Assembly (NCBI GenBank): GCA_014529385.2
Contig: CM043944.1
Span: 173,912,240-173,976,239 of the forward strand
Direction: 5' to 3'
DNA length: 64,000 nt
Origin: Adiantum capillus-veneris
Taxonomy: Eukaryota > Streptophyta > Polypodiopsida > Polypodiales > Pteridaceae
A program made the position numbers and the translations under genes. Under the pieces are notes generated by a model that was not told the origin of the DNA, did no database searches, and saw only the letters and a list, made by a program, of their open reading frames with translations. Below, piece by piece: positions 11,801 to 23,834 of this stretch (its first letter is position 1; every line of letters begins with the position of its first letter).

Positions 11801-13923
11801 TTGGGGGATCATGGCATTGTACAGATCAGTAGTAGGGCATGTACGCACCCCAGAGGGACTTTCTACACCGGTTCACTCCACTATTGGGGTGAAGCAGGGC
11901 TGCCCGCTCTCTCCTACTCTTTTCGGTATGTATGTGGACGAGGTTTCTGACTACATTGACAGCGATGGGGATAAAGGTGCTCAGTTGGCAGGGACATGGA
12001 TTCCACTTTTGTTATATGCTAATGACATAGTGTTGATCTCCGAATCCCCGGAGGGAATGCAATGTCAATTGGATGCTTTGCATCGTTTGCCCACGAAAGT
12101 GGTTTGTCTGTCAACCTGGGTAAAACCAAGGTTATGGTGTTTAATACCACCCCACAGTGGATCAGGAGGTCAGCACCTACATTCACATACGGCTAGGAGA
12201 TTGTGGAGTACACAGACGCTTACACTTACCTTGGAGTGGTTTTTAGCGGACGTGCATTCTCACTCAGAAGAGCAGCAGAGACCAGACTTACTAGAGCCCA
12301 GGCAGCATTGGGTAGATTGGAGAGGATGTGTTCGCAGGTTCAGTTTCAAGAGCCCCGGACGAAGCTCTGGCTCTTTGACACCTTGGTGGCTTCAGCATTG
12401 CTCTATGGAACCGAGATATGGGGACCTTCACTGGATCACCACGGGAGGCCGGGTCGCTCAGACGGATGGGGGAACATGGAGAAACCTCTCGTCTCTATGA
12501 TCTCGCGGCTCATTAGAGCCAAGGCATCAGTACCACGGGCCATTATCCGAGCAGAGCTAGCGGTCCCCCCACTTGTGGTGGAGGCGCTCACCAGATCAGT
12601 GACCAGTCTCCTTCATAAACCGCACATGGAAACTTCCTAGAGACAGATATGCTCGCATAGCACTTGAATCCTCTCGACAGTTAGCCATACAAGGAGATAC
12701 AACATGCTGGTATGGGGAGATGACATCATGGTTTCAGGCACATGGGTTCAGGATAGACAGGTTGCCACCATTCCATTACTCATTGGATGCACCATCTCTC
12801 ACTCTTACACAGTCAGAGATCACCAAGCTCATCCGCGAAGACCTGACCCAGCTAGACACCAGTAGGACATGGATACAACCAGCACAGGAATTGGGCACGA
12901 AGATGGCTTTCTACAGAGACCACCTTCTCCAGCTTACGGAAGATGGTTTTGTGGCGAGACCCAGATACATGGATACCCACTTGTCTCATGGGATACGGTG
13001 TGCTATTGGCGAGTTACGCACATCTTCTCACCAATTGTGGATTGAGACTGGGAGATACAGCGGAGTACCAGCAGAGGACAGGACATGTCCCTTGTGTAAC
13101 ATGGAACCTGAGACAGAGCTACACTATACTTGCCGCTGCCCCGTCTACTACGAGATACGGGGCCGCTTCCATTGCTTGTTCAGAGAGGGTTTTGGACCAC
13201 TCTCAAGAGTCATGGGATACGAAGATCAGAGATGTCTGGGTTTGTTCTTGCTCGAGCTGCGCAGACACAGAGATAGCTTGATGAATGGCGAGGCTAGCCA
13301 GTCTCAAAGACGGATCACAGACTTCTTCAGAGCAGACACGGGACAACCGCAAGAGCCACTCCCACAGCAAAGCTCCCCCTCGTCTCACACCAGAGGCACA
13401 CTGATTGACCGAGCGATTGAGCTGGGGAAATCAAGGCACCCGCGATTGCGAAGAACTACACAGCATCGACGGAGGCTATGACAGAAAATTCGGAGCACGC
13501 TGGCCAGGCATGCAAGACGCCTGGTTAGACTACTAACCATGGAGGAAATTGATGAGATTCGCCAACGATCGATGCTAGATCTCTTGTGATTCAGCTATCC
13601 CAACAAGCCGCCCCTTTTTTTGCTTAGTTTTTGCTTGGCTCACATCGACCAACTTAGGACCCCATAGAGGCTACAACAAAGGATTCAAGCCATACTCTTT
13701 TGTCATCCAGAGTGCAGATGAAGATGGATCTCTGCTCCCCTCCCATATTGTCTTCACATTGTACTGCTTAGTTTAGGGCCCCGCAGTATTTATATTTTGT
13801 TATCCTAGTTTAATTTATTTTGTTAATTTGACTTTGTATCAGATACACCGCATTGTAACTTTCTGGTCTCATAGGTCACTTTGGCCTTTTGAAGACGTTA
13901 ATATAACATTTCATTTCATTTCA

Positions 13924-13978
<55 letters not shown>

Positions 13979-14070
13979 CTTGCTGGCGTGACCTGCTGCA
14001 CCTGCTGAAGCTACACGAGCTGTACTCAGCCCCAGTGCGCATCACTCCCCAGCCCCAGCGCCAGCGTACT

Positions 14071-14103
<33 letters not shown>

Positions 14104-17100
14104 CAGGTTTCTGCAGCGTGACATTCCCCAGCCCCAACGCGCCCCCCCTTTTTCAACGTGCTGGTCCCACCCCCTGCAGGTACGCTGCAACACTGTCGCG
14201 CCAACTGCCGCCCCGCCAGACCATCCCCCCCCCCCCCCCCGTCCAGCCAGCTAACCTGCAATCCCGCAGTCCTGCACCATCCCCCCCCCCCCCCCCCCCC
14301 CCCCCGCCGTCCAGCCAGCTAACCTGCAATCCTGCAGTCCTGCACCCCCCTCCCCGCTGCAGATTTTTCAAAGTTAAAAATTCTGCAGTCAAAAAAGTGT
14401 CCAAGTACAGCAGGCAGTTTCTTTCAAATATTAGAGCAGATTTCCAATTTTCCAATTTCTGCAGTTTCTCAGAAAATAGCAGATTTCAGACACAGCAGAA
14501 CTCAGAAATTGCAGATTTTTAGAAAATTGCAGGAAATTGCAGAAATGGAATATGCCATGTATGCTTAATGCGGGAACATGTATGCATAATGTGGAAGCCC
14601 GGGTGCGTGTAGATCTCTGCAACATTTCGTTTCGTTTTCGTCTCGTCTCGTCTGTTAGTAACGACCAACCATGAGGAAGCAGAATGACAAGCCTGACCCC
14701 GTAGAAGACGCAGTCCAAAAGTGCAAAGAAGAAATGGTCGAGACCATTAACAAGATTAACCGCCACCTTTTAGGTACAATAAATCTGCTCGAAGATCGCG
14801 TTCTGGCCCAAGAAAGCAAGATCATTGCATTGGGAGATCGTGTGACGGCCCAAGACGAAGAGATTGTGTCACTCAAGAGGGAGCTCGCTGAGGCACGATC
14901 ACGAAATACACTTGAAGAAGTAGAACTGCAACCTTCAGTAATAGAAGAGCTCAACACGATCAAAGAGCAAGTGCGAGCCATCAAAGAGGGGGAAGAGCAG
15001 CACAAATAAATGATGACCTCTTGGGTGGACGTTATTACAAAGACTCAATAGAAGGCGGATGAGGCCGAGAAATGGGTTGAGGTTGCCAAGAAAGAGAAAA
15101 GCAAGGAAACAACGTCCACACCCAACATAATTAACTTGACACTAGGAGAGGAGCAAAGAAGGTGTGTGCGCTCTCTACATGTGAGAATTTGCGGCCTTAA
15201 AGACAAAGACAATGTGGACGAAGAGGTAAAAGAACTCATGGCTTTGATGGGGGTTCATGAGCAGATGCACTCAAGAGCATGGAGAGTGGGCAACAAGAAA
15301 AATGGGAGCAAGGGGGAAACCTCGAAAGAAAGGGCACTCATCCTTCGTTTTTCCTCCATGGAAGCGAAGGACTTTTTGAAGAAGAGACCAACTCTGAAGA
15401 AAACAGGCATCTTTCTCGGGGATGATCTTACCCTCTCACAAATCGCTCATATGTAGGAGGTAATGCCAGAGATTAGAGTGGCAAGGGAAAAAGGTAAGAT
15501 TGCTTTTTACCGAGATGAAAGAGTGGTGATATTGGAGCCACGCTTCACATGACGGTGTGAGACCTATGGGACCACACTCAAAGTTGCTACCTGGAATTGT
15601 AATGGATCTATACGTCTTGATGTGGGTGCTTTTGAGGAAACTTTTAGTGGGAGAGACATCATCTTCTACTCTGAGACACATCAGGCCCTTGGGCAGACTA
15701 TGCCTCACATTAGTGGATACAAATGGGAGACCGCGTGTAGACAGCGCCTGTAGATAGGAGACACGATCAGAGCACAGAGAGCGGGGCTCAGGAGAAGTGG
15801 CAGTGTTATTCAGGGAGGAGTTGCAACCATTGATACATATAGCTCGCAGGGATGAGCAAGCTAGGTACATGTGGGTGAGACTGAGAGCAGAGACAGATAG
15901 TTATCTTTACATTGCTATTTGCTACTTTTCCCCGAGTACGTCAGTGTATGCACCATCGAGAGGACAGTCCCTCTATTTTAGTTTGGATGATGACATCTGG
16001 GAGTTCTCTAGAGATGGTGACATCATCATTTTAGGGGACTTCAATGCTAGGACTGCCCATCATCGGACAATTTTTTATGATACCTCAGAGAAGAGGCCGA
16101 GAGAGCTGGATGTTGCAGAGACGGGCCTATCCAGGCTATCACAGGATGGGGAACATACTGAGTATGGATGACACTTGATAGACATGGGGAGTGCACATGG
16201 ATTGGTCATCTTGAATGGCCTAGAGAGATTTCCTGATGCGGGGGGTTTTACATGCTTTCCACACAGACATGGAGCTAGCACCGTGGATTATGTCATGGCA
16301 CAACTGAGTCTCATCTCTAGTATTCAAGATCTCATGGTTGGACCCAGACATGTTGGTGTGGCAGTGGATCATGCTCTTGTGTCGTTGACCATCTCTTTCC
16401 AGTTCAGTGTAGCACACAGGCCACAGGCAGCAGCTCCTACTCGCTACACTTTCATGCGGGAGACAGACTATGTATACATAGATGGGATCTACAGACGCCT
16501 GTGTACAGAAGAGCCAGGGCGACCTCTAGAGGAGCTGACTACAATACTGACGCAGACACTACATGATGCAGCAGCAGAGGCATACCCACACACCCAACCT
16601 GAGCAAAGACGCCGTTCTGGGAGCATGCCCCAGAACAGCTGGTATGATGAGGAGTGCCTCGAGACTAGAGCTAGACTTCAGAGGGAGGTGCTTTTGGGGG
16701 ATATCACTCACAGACAGTCACAAATTCACTTCCGCCGCCTAGTGCGGCGGAAGAAGAGGGCATTTTTGGCTCGCCTAGAGAAGGACCTATACCAACTATT
16801 CTTGAGTCAGGACTCACGGGAGGCATGGCGGCTCTTTCATGAGCCACTCCCCTCCCCCTGCCATTACCTCTACAGAGGCTTGGCGGCAGTATGCGTCATC
16901 TCTATGCGCCAGTACGCATCATCTCTATACACAGTTCTTGGACAACCACCCCTTCCTGACCCCCCGATCCATGTCCCCACACGTGTGCTTTTTTCACCAC
17001 TGAGATGGTGAGGAAGGCCATTGATAGGATGAGGACAGGGAGAGCATATAATCATGATGGCTTAGTGGCTGAGCACTTCATGCATGCCAGAGATCTACTA

Positions 17101-19459
17101 GCAGAGCTTCTAGCAGTTATGTTTAACCGTGCCATGTGTGAGGGCGTGCCTGATACTTGGTGCCTGTTTACTATTGTACCTATCTTCAAGTCAGGAGACC
17201 CTATGGAGCCTGGGAATTATCGCACTATCATGATCGGACACACATTGGCACGGTTGTACGCCACCATTCTTGAGCAACAACTGAGCAGATGGGCAGAGAG
17301 AGAGAGAGGATACGCGCAGCCGAGCAGGTAGGGTTCAGGAGAGGTTTTTCTACTCTTGACCATATCTTGACACTTAGAGCCATCATTGAGGAGGGCAGAT
17401 CACATCGGAGACGGATCTGTTGTAGCTTTGTGGACTTCCGCAAAGCATTTGACATAGTACCCAGAGCTAGGTTGATGCGCAGATTACAGGAGATGGGAGT
17501 ACCCACAAAGCTCATTTGGGGAGTCATGGCATTATACAGGTCAGTAGTGGGGCATGTACGCATCTCAGAGGGCCTATCTACAACGGTTCACTTCACTATT
17601 GGGGTAAAGCAGGGCTGCCCACTCTCCCCTACTCTAATTGGTATGTATGTGGATGAGGTTTCTGATTACATTGAGAGAGATGGTGATAGAGGTGTCCAAC
17701 TGGCAGGGACATGGATTCCACTATTGTTATATGCTGATGATATTGTGTTGATCTCCAACTCTGCGGAGGGGATGCAACGTTACTTGGATGCTTTGCATAG
17801 GTTCGCCCATGAAAGTGGCCTGTCTGTCAACCTTGGTAAAACCAAGGTCATGGTATTTCATACCACCCCATAGTGGGTTAGGAGGTCAGCGCCCACATTC
17901 ATATACGGCCAGGAGACGGTGGAGTATAAAGATGCTTACACTTACCTTGGAGTGGTTTTCAGTGGACCAACATTTTCATTGAGGAGAGCAACAAAGACTA
18001 TACAGACCAGAGCCCATGTAGCATTGGGAGGATTGGAGAGGATGTGTTCACATGTTCAGTTTCAGGAGCCTCGAACGAAGCTCTGGCTCTTTGATACTTT
18101 GGTGGCTTCTGCATTACTTTATGGAGCTGAGATTTGGGGACCTTTATTGGACCATCACGAGAGGACAAGTCGCATTGATGGATGGGGGGACATGGAGAAG
18201 CCACTAGTCTCTATGATCTCGCGGCTCATTAGAGCCAAGGCTTTGGTGCCACGTGCCATTATCCGGGCAGAGCTAGCTGCCCCCCCTCTAGTAGTGGAGG
18301 CGCTCACAAGATCCGTCTCCTTCATACATCGCATGTGGGAACTTCCCAGAGACAGATATGCCCGCCTTGCACTTGAGTCCTCTCGACAGTTAGCCATGCA
18401 GGGAGATACAACATGCTGGTATAGGGAGATGACGTCATAGTTCCAGGCGCATGGGTTCAGTATAGACAAATTGCCCCCCTTCCAGTACTCACTGGAGGCA
18501 CCCTCCCTGACTCTTACACAGTCCGAGATCACCAGGCTCATCCGCTAGGACCTGACTCAGCTAGACACCAGGAGGACATGGATACAGCCGCACAGGAGTT
18601 GGGCACGAAGATGGCTTTCTACAGAGAGCATCTTCTCTAGCTTACAGAGGACGGTTTTGTGACGAAGCCCAGATACATGGACACCCACTTGTCTCATGGG
18701 ATACGATGTGCTATTGGCCAGATACTCACATCTTCACACCAGCTGCGGATCGAGACTTGGAGATACAGTGGAGTACCGGCAGAGTCTAGGACATGCCTCC
18801 TGTGTGACGTGGAGCCTGAGACAGAGTTACACTACACATGCCACTGTCCCGTCTACTACGAGATACGTGGCCGCTTCCACTACTTGTTCAGAGAGGGTTT
18901 CGGACCACTCTCCAGAGTCATGCGATACGAGGATTAGAGATGCTTGGGTTTGTTTTTGCTCGAGTTGCGCAGACACAGAGAGAGCTTGATGAGAGGAGAG
19001 GCTAGCCAGTCTCAGAGAAGGATCACAGACTTCTTTAGAGCAAACACCGAGCACGCGGAGGAGGTACTACCACAGGAGAGCTTGTCATCTCACACCAGAG
19101 GCACACTTATTGACCGAGCGACCGAGCTAGGGAGATCGAGACGCCCACAACTGCGGAGGACTACACAACATCGACGGAGGCTGCATCAGAGGATTCAGAT
19201 CACTTTGGCCCGACATGCACGACGCCTGGTCAGGCTATTGACCATGGAGGAGATTGATGAGATCCACCAACGACGGATGCTGGATCTTTTGTGATTTAGC
19301 CATCCCACATAGCTGCTTAGCTCACACCTAGCGGTTTAGGATTCCATAGTATTTTATTTTGTCATTTTTTGTTACTCCGACTTTGTATCAGATCCACCAC
19401 ATTGTAACTTTATGGTCTCATAGGTCACTTTGGCCTTTTGAAGACGTTAATAACATTTC

Positions 19460-19508
<49 letters not shown>

Positions 19509-22500
19509 ATCCTCGCCCATATGCAGGAGGTAATGCTAGAGATTAGAGCGCCAAGGGAAAAAGGTAAGATTGCTTTTTACCGAGATGGAAGAGTGGTGAT
19601 ATTGGATCCACGCTCCACATGACAGTGTGAGGCCTATGGGACCACACTCAAAGTTGCTATGTGGAATTGTAATGGATCTATGCGTCTTGATGTGGGTGCT
19701 TTTGAGGAGTGTTTTACGGGGATAGACATCATCTTCTACTCTGAGACACATCAGGCCCCTGGGCAGTCTATGCTTCACATTAGTGGATACAGATGGGAGA
19801 TAGCCTGTAGACAGGAGACACGATCAGAGCACAGAGGGTGGGGCTCAAGAGGAGTGGCAGTGTTATTCAGGGAGGAGTTGCAGCCATTGATACATATAGC
19901 CCGCAGGGATGAGCAAGCTAGGTACATGTGGGTGAGATTGAGAGCAGATATCTTTACATTGCTATTTGCTACTTTCCCCCGAGTACTTCAGTATATGCAC
20001 CACCCAGAGGACAATCCCCCTTCTCTATTTTGGATGATGACATATGGGAGTTCTCTAGAGATGGTGACATTATTATTCTAGGGGACTTCAATGCTAGGAC
20101 TGCACATCATCAGACAATATTTTATGATACTTCAGAGGAGATGCTGAGAGAGCTGGATGTTGCAGAATGGGCCTATCTAGACTATCACAGGATGGGGAAC
20201 ATACTGAGTATGGACGACACTTGATAGACATGGGGACTGGGCGACACTTGATAGACATGGGGACTGCACATGCTATAGAGATTTCCCGCTGCGGGAGGTT
20301 TCACATGCTTTCCACACAGACATGGAGCCAGCACAATGGATTATGTCATGGCACAGCTGAGCCTCATCTCTAGTATCCAGGATCTCATAGTTGGGCCCAG
20401 ACCTGTTGGGGTGGCAGTGGATCATGCTCTTGTGTCGTTGACCATCTCTTTCCAGTTCAGTGTAGCACATAGTCCACGGGTAGCAGCCCCTACTCGCTAC
20501 ACCTTCACACGTGAGACGGATTCTGTATACATAGACGGAATCTATAGACGCGTATACACTGAGGAGCTAGGGCGACCTCTCGAGGAGTTTACTACTATAT
20601 TGACACAGCCATTATATGATGCAGCAGCAGAGGCATACCCACACACCGAGCCTGAGCAGAGACAGTTGGTATGTTGAGGAATGCCGCCAGACTATAGTCA
20701 GATTTCAGAGGGAGGTGCTTTTGGGGGACATCACTCACAGACAGTCACAGATTGACTTCCGACGCCTAGTGCAGCGGAAGAAGAGGGCATTTTTGGCTCG
20801 ACTAGAGCAAGATCTATACCAGCTATTCTTGAGTCAGGACTCGCATGAGGCATGGAGGCACTTTCATGAGCAAATCCCCCCCTCTGCCCCCCCCCGGCCA
20901 TTACCTCTAGAGAGACTTGGGGTCAGTACGCATCATCTTTGTACACAATTTCTGGATAGCCGCTCCTTCCTGACCCCCCCGATCCATGCCCACACACACG
21001 TGCTTTTTTCACCGCTAAGATGGTGAAGAAGGCCATTGACAGGATGAGGACTGGGAGACCATATGGTCATGATGGCTTAGTGGCTGAGCATTTCATGCAC
21101 GCCAGAGATCTACTAGCAGAGCTTCTAGCAGTTATGTTTAACCGTGCCATGTGTGAGGGCTTGCCTGACACTTGGTGCACATCTACTATTGTACCCATCT
21201 TCAAGTCAGGAGACCCTATGGAGCCTGGGAATTATCTCACTATCATGATTGGACACACATTGGCACGGTTGTACGCATCCATTCTTGAGCAGCAGGTGAG
21301 TAGATGGGCAAAGAGGGAGGGAATGCGTGTAGCTGGGCAGTTAGCGTTCAGGAGAGGTTTCTCTACTTGACCATATCTTCACACTCAGGGCCATCATCGA
21401 GGAGGGCAGATCCCATGGGAGACGGATCTATTGTAGCTTTGTGGACTTCCGCAAAGCTTTTGACACAGTACTGAGAGCTAGATTGATGCGCAAATTACAG
21501 GAGATGGGAGTACCCACAGAGCTCATTTGGGGGATCATGGCATTGTACAGATCAGTAGTAGGGCATGTACACACCTCAGAGGGTCTATCTACAGCGGTTC
21601 ACTCCACTATTGGGGTGAAGCGGGGCTGTCCGCTCTCTCCTACTCTATTTGGTATGTATGTGGATGAGGTTTTTGATTACATTGAGAGAGATGGTGATAG
21701 AGGTGCACCGCTGGCAGGGACATTGATTCCGCTATTGTTATATGCTGATGATATTGTGTTGATCTCTGACTCTCTGGCGGGGATGCAATGTCACTTGGAT
21801 GCTTTGCATAGGTTTGCCCATGAAAGTGGTTTGTCTGTCAACCTTGGTAAAACCAAGGTCATGGTATTTAATACCACCCCACAGTGGATCAAGAGGTCAG
21901 TGCCCGCATTCACATACGGCGAGGAGACAGTGAAGTATACATATGCTTACACTCATCTTGGTTTTTAGTAGACCAGCATTTTCATTGAGGAGAGTAGCTG
22001 AGACTAGATTGACTAGAGCCCATTCGGCATTGGGTAGATTGGAGAGGATGTGTTCACAGGTTCAGTTTTAGGAGCCTCGGACGAAGCTCTGGCTCTTTGA
22101 CACTTTGGTGGCTTGTGCATTGCTCTATGGAGCTGAGATATGGGGGCCTTCATTGGTTCATCACGGGAGGACAGGTCGCACTGATGGATGGGCGGACGCG
22201 GAGAAGCCTCTGGTCTCTATGATCGTGTGGCTCATTAGAGCCAAGGCTTCAGTACCACGTGCCATTATCCGGGCAGAGCTAGCTGCCCCACCACTAGTGG
22301 TTGAGGCGCTCACCAGATCTGTCTTCTTCATACACCGCATGTGGGAACTTCCCAGAGACAGATATGCTTGCCTTGCACTTGAGTCCTCTCGACAGTTAGC
22401 CATGCAAGGAGATACAACATGTTGGTATGGGGAGATGACATCATGGTTTCAGGCGCATGGGTTCAGCATAGACAGATTGCCCCCCTTCTAGTACTCATTG

Positions 22501-23469
22501 GATGCACCTCTCTGACTCTTACACAGTCCGAGATCACCAGGCTCATCCACCAGGATCTGGCTCAGCTAGACACCAGAAGGACATGGATACATCCAACACA
22601 GGAGCTGAGCATGAATATGGCTTTCTACAGAGAGCATCTTCTCTAGTTTACGGATGACGGTTTTGTGACGAGGCCCAGATACATGGACACCCACTTGTCT
22701 CATGGGATACGGTGTGCTATTGGCCAGATACACAGATCTTCACACTAGTTGCAGATCGAGACTAGGGAGTACCAGCAGAGGCCAGGACATGCCCCTTGTG
22801 TGACATGGAGCCCTGAGACAGAGTTGCACTACACATGTCACTGCCCCGTCTACTACGAGATACGAGGCCGCTCCCACTGCTTGTTCAGAGAGGGCTTTGG
22901 ACCACTCTCCAAAGTCATGAGGTACGAGGATAAGAGATGCCTGCGTTTGTTTTTGCTCGAGTTGCGCAGACACAGAGAGAGCCTGATGAGAGGAGAGACC
23001 AGCCAGTCTTAGAGACACATCATAGACTTCTTTAAAGCAGACACTGGACACCCTGTGGGGCTACTGCCACAACAGAGCTTGTCGCCTCACACGAGAGGCA
23101 CACTGATTGACCGAGCGACTAAGTTGGGGAGATCCAGACGGTTGTGGAGGAGTACACAGCATCGACGGAGGCTACACCAGAGGATTCATATCACTTTGGC
23201 CCGACATGCACGACGCCTGGTCAGGCTGTTGACTATGGAGGAGATTGATGAGATCCGCCAGCGACCGATGCTGGATCTCTTGTGACTTGTGATTTAGCTA
23301 TCCCAGCTAGCTGCTTAGCTCACACCTACCAGTTTAGGATTCCATAGTATTTTTATTTTGTCATTTTGTCATTTTCTTACTCTGACTTTGTATCAGATCC
23401 ATCACATTGTAAGGCTCTGGTCTCATAGGTCACTTGGCCTTTTGAAGACGTTAATATAACATTTCATTT

Positions 23470-23516
<47 letters not shown>

Positions 23517-23589
23517 ATTCACAATTTTGTAACAGTTTGGTCTCATAAGTCATTTTGGCCTTTTGAAGACGTTAATATAACATTTCATT

Positions 23590-23656
<67 letters not shown>

Positions 23657-23761
23657 AGTCATCTTGTTACTCTGACTTTGTATCAGATCCACCACATTGT
23701 AACTTTCTGGTCTCATAGGTCACTTTGGCCTTTTGAAGACGTTAATATAACATTTCATTTC

Positions 23762-23834
<73 letters not shown>

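Larger units (their letters stand above)
8399..13926 (+). mobile_element. LINE copy A, long but inactive
   Basis: A non-LTR retrotransposon in the sense orientation of the host gene. Layout: C-rich 5' region 8399-8992, ORF1 8993-9888, ORF2 9889-13589, 3' UTR ending in several CATTT units at about 13926, then (TC)n. It is flanked by TC tracts on both sides. Point stops, frameshifts and a catalytic change (YANDI for YADDI) make it dead. No poly(A) tail is present. Confidence 0.88.
13977..19462 (+). mobile_element. LINE copy B, long but inactive
   Basis: Same layout and orientation as copy A: 5' region 13977-14670, ORF1 14671-15552, ORF2 15553-19293, and a 3' UTR ending GACGTTAATAACATTTCATT before (TC)n. 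YADDIV is intact, but many stops and frameshifts are present. It is the source-like copy of the 225-bp segment found again at 42002-42226. Confidence 0.88.
19507..23472 (+). mobile_element. LINE copy C, 5'-truncated in ORF1
   Basis: It starts inside the ORF1 C-terminal codons (AHMQEVMLEIRAPREKGKIA), immediately 3' of a TC tract. It keeps the ORF1 stop, all of ORF2 and the 3' UTR, and ends in CATTT units at another TC tract. This is the typical outcome of incomplete target-primed reverse transcription. Confidence 0.88.

Noticed and set aside
13911-14455. Pro- or Gly-rich ORFs over the C-rich LINE B 5' region
   Set aside because: Low-complexity translation of poly-C and TC tracts. The strand and position fit the LINE 5' UTR.
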